From Dromaius novaehollandiae (taxonomy: Eukaryota > Chordata > Aves > Casuariiformes > Dromaiidae), in NCBI RefSeq assembly GCF_036370855.1, contig NC_088102.1, forward strand, positions 18,023,001 through 18,087,000: DNA of 64,000 bases. The letters run 5' to 3'. Under the pieces are notes generated by a model. The model saw nothing but the letters and a program-made list of their open reading frames with translations. It was not told where the DNA came from and ran no database searches. A program made the translations under genes and the position numbers. Shown here piece after piece: positions 62,301-64,000 of the stretch; the first letter of the stretch is position 1, and the number at the start of each line of letters is the position of its first letter.

Positions 62301-62660
62301 ATGTAAATATCGTTAGAAAACGTAAACAGTATTACTTCTGCTTTCTTCTCCTGTTACGACATTTTTCCAAAAAATATAGTATTTACATAAATTCAGTGAA
62401 TTAATGCAGATCTGCTGGAGATACCTCTTCCTAAGGAGTGCCAAAAAGATATATTATAATTTCAGTTTGTAATAAAATTATTTGTGTTTTTTCCTCTTAT
62501 TAAAATACTTATACTAGCAGAAAAGATGCATTCAAACCTCACTGAACACAAACTTACTCTGATTTTTGGCAAAACCCGACGAAGTGTTTCTGCAGGATTC
62601 TGTCGCATCAGGACTGGAAGATTTGCCACCACACTTGTTCCTTGGATATCCTGGCCAGAG
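20175..62660 (-). CDS. PPP4R4: Protein phosphatase 4 regulatory subunit 4, 22 exons, 5' end off the window
   Basis: Cytosolic HEAT-like repeat protein that binds the PP4 catalytic subunit. Twenty-two minus-strand exons join in frame to give 803 residues plus the TAA at 20175-20177. Human PPP4R4 is about 873 residues, so roughly the first 65 (first exon or exons) lie beyond 64000. The translation follows human PPP4R4 closely and almost without gaps: LPVLMRQNPAETLRR near the start, AMIVFVDPKNFHLELYST in the middle, LKWRTHEKLLQKYACLPH and CKYFFLPVLELTHDPVANV later. Residues about 1-606 form the alpha-helical repeat scaffold, 607-671 a glutamate/lysine-rich probable coiled coil, and 672-803 a Ser/Asn/Gly-rich, probably disordered tail. 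All introns are GT-AG, from 90 bases to 7.6 kb. It converges on SERPINA10, as on human chromosome 14. No damage is visible. Residue numbers in the exon entries count from the first complete codon in the window. Confidence 0.97.
21116..21186 (-). CDS. PPP4R4: PPP4R4 exon (residues 729-753)
   Basis: Completes Asn729 and reads RSAATGYTPSVSGMGKSSVL, then SFS and one base of Asp753. The acceptor is TTTTTTTTAAG and the donor GTG|GTAAGT. It matches human SSTTGYTTSVSGLGKTSVL. Confidence 0.93.
21619..21712 (-). CDS. PPP4R4: PPP4R4 exon (residues 698-729), basic RSQSF motif
   Basis: Completes Gly698 and reads KEGKKSKLVRSQSFSTQALH, then PKYSNIDKCP and two bases of Asn729. The donor CTAA|GTATCG was chosen over an earlier GT because only it joins in frame with human-like spacing. 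The KLVRSQSF core is shared with human (KLIRSQSF). Confidence 0.92.
22051..22131 (-). CDS. PPP4R4: PPP4R4 exon (residues 671-698), disordered tail
   Basis: Completes Arg671 and reads RDSKTSSALAKNVPLSFPGS, then SSGTSA and one base of Gly698. The length is a multiple of three with matching phase 1 ends, so it could be skipped without a frameshift. It is a Ser-rich region diverged from human. Confidence 0.92.
22524..22599 (-). CDS. PPP4R4: PPP4R4 exon (residues 646-671), coiled coil
   Basis: Reads EQLEKEKQQNEGRSTNISDK, then MFEKK and one base of Arg671. The donor is C|GTAAGT and the acceptor GTTACTTTTTAG. It closes the Glu/Lys-rich helix and begins the variable tail. Confidence 0.94.
22600..25690 (-). 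other. PPP4R4: PPP4R4 intron with a CR1 tail and an ORF-rich patch
   Basis: A 3.1 kb intron. It contains a short CR1 3' end at 24095-24217 and, at 24400-24900, a patch less AT-rich than its flanks, with open frames on both strands that I could not identify. No exon-like block of PPP4R4 is missing here, because the flanking exons join in register with human. Confidence 0.7.
24095..24217 (+). mobile_element. CR1 LINE, short 5'-truncated 3' end
   Basis: Contains the CR1 terminal segment: a stretch like CTAGATGACCTCCAGGGATC followed by TTCCAACCTTAAG and degenerate octamers ATTCTGTG ATGCTATG ATTCTA. Typical of 5'-truncated CR1 insertions in birds. It is antisense to PPP4R4. Confidence 0.8.
25691..25765 (-). 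CDS. PPP4R4: PPP4R4 exon (residues 621-645), start of the coiled coil
   Basis: Reads FQKRFYENDLLDQEKERQEL, then LLLEM, ending ATG|GTATAT. It is 25 codons, phase 0 at both ends, and only 90 bases from the preceding exon. The acidic/basic pattern continues into the next exon as a probable coiled coil. Confidence 0.94.
25856..25897 (-). CDS. PPP4R4: PPP4R4 small 42-base exon (residues 607-620)
   Basis: A 14-codon exon reading TVLELDRMEISVDG, with acceptor TTTTTATAG and donor GGT|GTAAGT. It matches human TVLELDRMEMSMDA in register, which makes so short an exon credible. It is phase 0 at both ends, so skipping it would keep the frame. Confidence 0.92.
26442..26454. repeat. Short CA repeat
   Basis: About six CA units next to an A-rich tract inside a PPP4R4 intron. 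Confidence 0.6.
26543..26687 (-). CDS. PPP4R4: PPP4R4 exon (residues 558-606)
   Basis: Completes Arg558 and reads MKLCCLLPKVKSTLKIPTDK, then LFLQQLELCIRKLLCQEKDK and DVLTIVKR, ending AGA|GTAAGC. The acceptor follows a T-rich tract. It is the last clear helical repeat before the coiled coil. Confidence 0.96.
26688..29950 (-). other. PPP4R4: PPP4R4 intron, 3.3 kb, no recognised element
   Basis: AT-rich intron. It contains a TA/TG-rich microsatellite near 27487-27513, T/A homopolymers near 27802-27840 and four copies of TATAAAGAA at 28411-28475. A less AT-rich, pyrimidine-rich stretch at 28660-29180 has no recognisable coding signal. Confidence 0.6.
27487..27513. repeat. TA/TG-type microsatellite
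   Basis: Alternating TA with periodic G (ATATATGTATATATG pattern) in a PPP4R4 intron. Confidence 0.75.
29951..30098 (-). CDS. PPP4R4: PPP4R4 exon (residues 509-558)
   Basis: Completes Gln509 and reads LGQGKSYWNRLRFLDTCEFI, then MELFSKSFFCKYFFLPVLEL and THDPVANV, with Arg558 split at AG|GTACTG. The acceptor is TTATTTTTCAG. Highly conserved helical block. Confidence 0.97.
30720..30825 (-). CDS. PPP4R4: PPP4R4 exon (residues 474-509)
   Basis: Reads NVLPVQKAAARTLCVYLRYN, then RKQEQRHEVIQKLIE and one base of Gln509. The donor is C|GTAAGA and the acceptor TTTCTTTCAAG. Confidence 0.96.
30826..32718 (-). other. PPP4R4: PPP4R4 intron, 1.9 kb, nothing recognised
   Basis: AT-rich sequence. Short + strand open frames at 31501-31728 and 31741-31962 have no family signature. 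I see no repeat family I can name. Confidence 0.55.
32719..32901 (-). CDS. PPP4R4: PPP4R4 exon (residues 413-473)
   Basis: Reads LLSVPDLIPALTTAEQRAAT, then SLKWRTHEKLLQKYACLPHI and the region ending LTIILTN. It is 61 codons, phase 0 at both ends, with donor AAC|GTGAGC. It is the longest exon of the set and strongly conserved. Confidence 0.97.
33000..33460 (-). mobile_element. Old CR1-like LINE 3' region, minus orientation
   Basis: Read on the + strand it follows the reverse complement of a CR1 3' part: a CTCCTCTAGGTAGTTTG-like segment, TTGTAATAACCTTTTACAGG, then GGTCGTCTTTCTCAAACCAA and AGCAAACCCC. All the recognisable landmarks are in order but substituted, so it is old. It lies in a PPP4R4 intron in the same orientation as the gene. 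Confidence 0.65.
33655..33845 (+). mobile_element. MIR-type SINE
   Basis: Shows the MIR core in order: AATCCTCAAAACAGC, TCCCATTTTACAGCTAAGCA, a degenerate GCCACACACAAGTAAATTAG in place of the usual cleared-column segment, then GCTGAGACCTGTATTCAGAT and CAGTACCCTTTACC at the tail. MIR is an ancient amniote-wide SINE; the degree of decay fits. Confidence 0.7.
34050..34067. repeat. GA microsatellite after an A-rich run
   Basis: About nine AG units following fourteen A bases, in a PPP4R4 intron. Confidence 0.85.
34284..34367 (-). CDS. PPP4R4: PPP4R4 exon (residues 385-412)
   Basis: Reads VLDALVGHLPEILELMTNGG, then ENSGSESK. It is 28 codons, phase 0 at both ends, with donor AAG|GTCAGT and acceptor TTTGAATAG. 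The second half is a polar linker. Confidence 0.95.
34853..34930 (-). CDS. PPP4R4: PPP4R4 exon (residues 359-384)
   Basis: Reads VAKLLNSGVYTIHKELVTLL, then QDESLE. It is 26 codons, phase 0 at both ends, with donor GAG|GTAATG and acceptor CATTTTTAG. Too short to appear as a long ORF but clear from splice sites and sequence. Confidence 0.95.
34931..36934 (-). other. PPP4R4: PPP4R4 intron, 2.0 kb
   Basis: AT-rich intron. The only element I can suggest is a possible minus-strand MIR core at 35985-36070. No other repeat or coding signal is recognised. Confidence 0.5.
35985..36070 (-). mobile_element. Possible MIR SINE core, minus orientation
   Basis: The + strand reads GCAAGCTACTTAACTTCTCA then CTCCAGCTACAGAATGAGAT. 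This resembles the reverse complement of the MIR core (the segment around CAAGTCACTTAAC and CTGTAAAATGAG). It is short and degenerate, so the call is tentative. Confidence 0.4.
36935..37054 (-). CDS. PPP4R4: PPP4R4 exon (residues 319-358)
   Basis: Reads AMIVFVDPKNFHLELYSTFF, then CLCHDPEVPVRYTVAMGFYE. It is 40 codons, phase 0 at both ends, ending GAA|GTAGGT. This is one of the most conserved blocks of the protein. Confidence 0.97.
38049..38218 (-). CDS. PPP4R4: PPP4R4 exon (residues 262-318)
   Basis: Completes Gly262, reads IFTPEQHLRFLEFYKKLC, then a polar Asn/Gln-rich insert around residues 283-302, then EQEKKYISVRKNCAYNFP. The donor is CCA|GTAAGT. The polar insert is the least conserved part of the exon against human. 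Confidence 0.95.
38560..39700 (+). mobile_element. Decayed CR1-type LINE fragment with reverse transcriptase remnants
   Basis: Follows the CR1 ORF2 order on the + strand. First comes a GTAAGGACAAAACTGGAAAA segment, then ATATCAAGAAGGCTGAAATG, GACTGGAAAAGGGCTGAAGT, TTGTCAAACTAATTTCATTT, GACATTCTCATAAGCAAAAT and TGCTGATGACATCAAGCTAG. The last of these encodes the A/C-D-D catalytic neighbourhood of the polymerase. Frames are broken repeatedly, so it is inactive. It lies antisense in a PPP4R4 intron and is much older than the 52475 copy. Confidence 0.8.
40297..40419 (-). CDS. PPP4R4: PPP4R4 exon (residues 221-262)
   Basis: Completes Asp221 and reads DRSQTVLPLVKSFCEKSFKA, then DESILVSLSFHLGKLCNGLY and one base of Gly262. 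The donor is ATG|GTATGT and the acceptor TGTTTTTCAG. Confidence 0.96.
40420..42934 (-). other. PPP4R4: PPP4R4 intron, 2.5 kb
   Basis: Contains the TTTA microsatellite at 40622-40647 and a less AT-rich patch at 41880-42170, open on both strands, which I could not assign to any family. Nothing else is recognised. Confidence 0.5.
40622..40647. repeat. TTTA microsatellite
   Basis: About 6.5 perfect TTTA units. Possibly the tail of an unrecognised retroelement in a PPP4R4 intron. Confidence 0.9.
42935..43056 (-). CDS. PPP4R4: PPP4R4 exon (residues 180-221)
   Basis: Completes Gly180 and reads TELTKTVVLPELVELARDEG, then NSVRLAAFETLVNLLEMFDA and one base of Asp221. The SVRLAAFETL helix is characteristic of HEAT repeats. 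The donor is CAG|GTAAGA and the acceptor ACTTTGCAG. Confidence 0.95.
46690..46706. repeat. CT microsatellite
   Basis: Eight to nine CT units followed by a T run, in a PPP4R4 intron. Confidence 0.85.
46905..47010 (-). mobile_element. Possible short CR1-like LINE 3' end, minus orientation
   Basis: The segments AGAGGGACCACTAAGATC and CCCCCTGCACAACACAGG resemble the reverse complement of ancient CR1-like 3' ends. The homology fades after about 100 bases, so the call is tentative. Confidence 0.4.
47629..47736 (-). CDS. PPP4R4: PPP4R4 exon (residues 144-180)
   Basis: Completes Ile144 and reads VKREILPLVKSLCQDVEYEV, then RTCMCRQLEHIAQGI, a typical HEAT helix pair. The donor is GG|GTGAGT and the acceptor CATTTTTAG. 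Confidence 0.95.
47737..51078 (-). other. PPP4R4: PPP4R4 intron, 3.3 kb, nothing recognised
   Basis: AT-rich sequence with T- and A-homopolymers (for example 49961-49975). No named repeat family or exon-like block was seen. Confidence 0.5.
51079..51185 (-). CDS. PPP4R4: PPP4R4 exon (residues 109-144)
   Basis: Reads ILNALVSKAQLSQTLQSRLV, then SCKIMGKLANKFEAH and two bases of Ile144. The donor is AT|GTGAGT and the acceptor TTCATATAG. Helical repeat region. Confidence 0.95.
52475..53157 (+). mobile_element. CR1 LINE 3' end, relatively well preserved
   Basis: About 680 bases follow the avian CR1 3' end in order: GAAGGACCTGGGGATCGTGG, AGCCAGCAGTGTGCC, TGTCCAGTTCTGGGCTTCCC, TATGAGGAGAGGCTGATAGA, CAGTGGTGCCCAGGGACAGG, TTGTGGAGTCTCCAACCTTG, then CCAGATGATCTCCAGAGGTC and the terminal octamers ATTCTTCC ATTCTGTG. 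It is 5' truncated and its frame is disrupted. The element is the strongest evidence that the host is a bird, and it lies antisense in a PPP4R4 intron. Confidence 0.95.
53313..53325. repeat. Poly(C) run of 13
   Basis: Thirteen C bases in an otherwise AT-rich PPP4R4 intron, about 150 bases after the CR1 end. Such runs are prone to sequencing length error. Confidence 0.85.
54017..54090 (-). CDS. PPP4R4: PPP4R4 exon (residues 84-108)
   Basis: Completes Gly84 and reads VSNAWLETLLAVIEVLPKET, then IRHE, ending GAG|GTAATA. The acceptor is TTACTGGCAG. It differs from human by only a few conservative changes. Confidence 0.95.
54785..54932 (-). CDS. PPP4R4: PPP4R4 exon (residues 35-83)
   Basis: Reads EVLHVAGVEMQLTAAVSFLT and on to QNLEHRDA, then one base of Gly84. 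The acceptor is ATTATACAG and the donor GCAG|GTCAGG. It is part of the HEAT-like helical scaffold and lies 7.6 kb from the preceding exon. Confidence 0.95.
54933..62557 (-). other. PPP4R4: Largest PPP4R4 intron in the window, 7.6 kb
   Basis: Separates residues 34 and 35 of the visible protein. It contains an old minus-strand CR1-like segment (58740-59380). The rest is AT-rich with no recognisable gene or RNA. The reading frame and human alignment leave no room for a missing constitutive exon. Confidence 0.65.
58740..59380 (-). mobile_element. Ancient CR1-like LINE 3' part, minus orientation
   Basis: The + strand follows the reverse complement of an old amniote CR1-like 3' end: TTAAAGCCAAAAGGAACAC, AGACTGACCTCCTGTATATC, a long T/C-rich middle with AATGTCTGCTTCATTTCTAA, then CAGGCCCTGATCATGC and ATGAACCAAAGACTGTATTC. 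The order of landmarks is kept over about 600 bases but divergence is high. Confidence 0.6.
62558..62660 (-). CDS. PPP4R4: PPP4R4 exon (residues 1-34 of the part in view)
   Basis: The acceptor TTTTTGTAAG precedes base 62660, which is the last base of a codon split with an exon outside the window. It reads SGQDIQGTSVVANLP and then LMRQNPAETLRRVLPKIR, ending AGA|GTAAGT. Human has AGQDVQGTSVIANLP at this point. This is the most upstream PPP4R4 exon in the window. Confidence 0.95.
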
Positions 62661-64000
62661 CTTACAAAAATACATACATTTTAAGCATTGATCTTAAGAT
62701 GGCCACAAGCTCACAGGTTTTATTAAAAAACACACACAATGTTATCATATAAGTCGAAAGACTCTTTTTTTAAATCTAAGATACTATGTAATAGAAAACA
62801 ATATTAAAAGACTATCAACCATAAAAGCTGTTCTATATTATTTCTAATATGAAATGTTCTAATTTTTAATGTAGGTTTGGGAAAAATGCAAGACATCTGA
62901 AAGACCTTTTTTTCAAACTGGATCATCAAGGCAGTGGTTTTGTAGAAGCTTTCCTATTACAAGAGTAAAGATGATAAAGCACAGGAAGGGGACAAATAGA
63001 AGGAAGCACAAAAAATAAAAACTGCACTCAACATACAAAGTTATTGCAGAGACCTACAGTTTTTGCTTCTTTTTAGGGAAGATAACCAAATGTATGTTCA
63101 TATTGTCAAGCACAATTAAAGAAACATCAAAAGCACACAAAAGCTGGAGTAGATTAAGTATCTTCTAAGTTTCTTCTCATTCTGTCTCTCCTGCAATTGA
63201 AAGAGACAAGAAAAGAGGGGAGGGAAAGAGTAGGCACCAGCGAAGGACAGACACGAGATGAAAACAAAAACTTCCAAAGTGGATGAACTTCTAAAATGGA
63301 ATAGGAAAGCGAAAGGTTATGGTTTTTCTGGATACCAAAATTAACAATAAAACTAAATATTAAAATGCACTTTTTCCTGTTTAAATGAATAAAACCTGTT
63401 TTGCTGAGCAAATTCAACTATTCAAACAGCTAAAATGCTTGTTTTTAAGCATACTAAACTCAATTGTACATTATGAACACATGCAAGCATTTTTCTTAGT
63501 GTGACGTTACAATTAAATGTACAATATGATTATACATATATTTTAAAAAGAAATCCATATTGAAACTACTTTTAAATACTTCCATATAGCACACCCTATC
63601 CCATGGTCATTCTGAGTTTTCTTAGCAGAAGTAGGTACATATAATAGTCACCAGACAGTGACTGTAAACGACCTTCCACTCTTGTTCTGCCCCTGCAGTA
63701 CATCGGGGTATTCACATTTAAGATGCAAAGCCTTCCTGCAGCATTTAGAGCTGAATATATCATCGTACATTCCACTAATGTTCTAAATCATCCTCAACAT
63801 TTATGTCTTTTAGAAGATTAAATGAAATTATAGTTATTTACAGGTACAGACAAGCAGTCCAATTTAGCTCTATTTTGTTAAATGCATATGAATGCACTTT
63901 TAAAAATAAGGATATGTTTGCATAATAAGTGAGAAGCAAAAGTAAAAAGCTTTGATTCAAATCAATGGAGAATAGAACACCCTAAGAGAAACATTATAAT
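62661..64000 (-). other. PPP4R4: PPP4R4 upstream intron (partial), no exon found
   Basis: AT-rich sequence upstream of the first visible exon. I searched it for the expected N-terminal exon (about 65 residues in human) and found none, so the start codon and promoter lie to the right of the window. Confidence 0.6.

Noticed and set aside
63154-63260. Possible N-terminal PPP4R4 exon on the minus strand (acceptor-like CAATTGCAG followed by MRRNLEDT)
   Set aside because: The weak likeness to human VRRSLKTPEE ends in a stop codon after a few residues and no donor follows. Considered coincidence.
1-64000. A novel defence, CRISPR-like, viral or operon-like system
   Set aside because: The window is ordinary vertebrate genomic DNA with two known genes and common retroelements. 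I found no repeat-spacer array, proviral genes or dense gene cluster.

Overview
The window is vertebrate nuclear DNA, almost certainly from a bird. It is AT-rich, its genes are split into short exons with GT-AG introns, and it carries CR1 LINE 3' ends of avian type, two of them on the + strand ending in ATTCTGTG-like octamers near 24217 and 53157. No bacterial, viral or CRISPR-like system was found, and none is claimed.

Layout. Positions 1-6017 are intergenic or 5' flanking sequence, with one GC-rich leucine-rich ORF-like block (about 1028-1186) and a TATA-like block near 2785, both unexplained. Positions 6045-11032 (+) hold a complete four-coding-exon clade A serpin of 440 codons, best identified as SERPINA10 (protein Z-dependent protease inhibitor). 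Its predicted reactive-centre P1 residue is Phe rather than the Tyr known in human, and an AATAAA hexamer overlaps the stop codon. Positions 11033-20174 contain no recognisable gene and separate two convergent genes. From 20175 to the right edge, the minus strand carries PPP4R4 (protein phosphatase 4 regulatory subunit 4). I placed 22 exons encoding 803 continuous residues from an internal Ser codon to the stop. The first roughly 65 residues (first exon or exons) lie beyond position 64000. Every junction assigned is canonical GT-AG and keeps the frame, so both genes look intact.

The tail-to-tail pairing of SERPINA10 and PPP4R4 matches the neighbourhood on human 14q32.1. This supports both names and orthology. 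The two proteins have unrelated jobs: one is a secreted, liver-type anticoagulant serpin and the other an intracellular PP4 phosphatase scaffold. They are neighbours by ancestral synteny, not a pathway.

The large PPP4R4 introns hold repeats of several ages: a fairly well preserved CR1 (52475-53157), a CR1 tail (24095-24217), a decayed CR1 reverse-transcriptase fragment (38560-39700), old minus-strand CR1-like pieces (33000-33460, 46905-47010, 58740-59380), a probable MIR SINE (33655-33845), a possible second MIR (35985-36070) and several microsatellites. All identifications rest on reading the sequence and on recalled family features; no database search was run.
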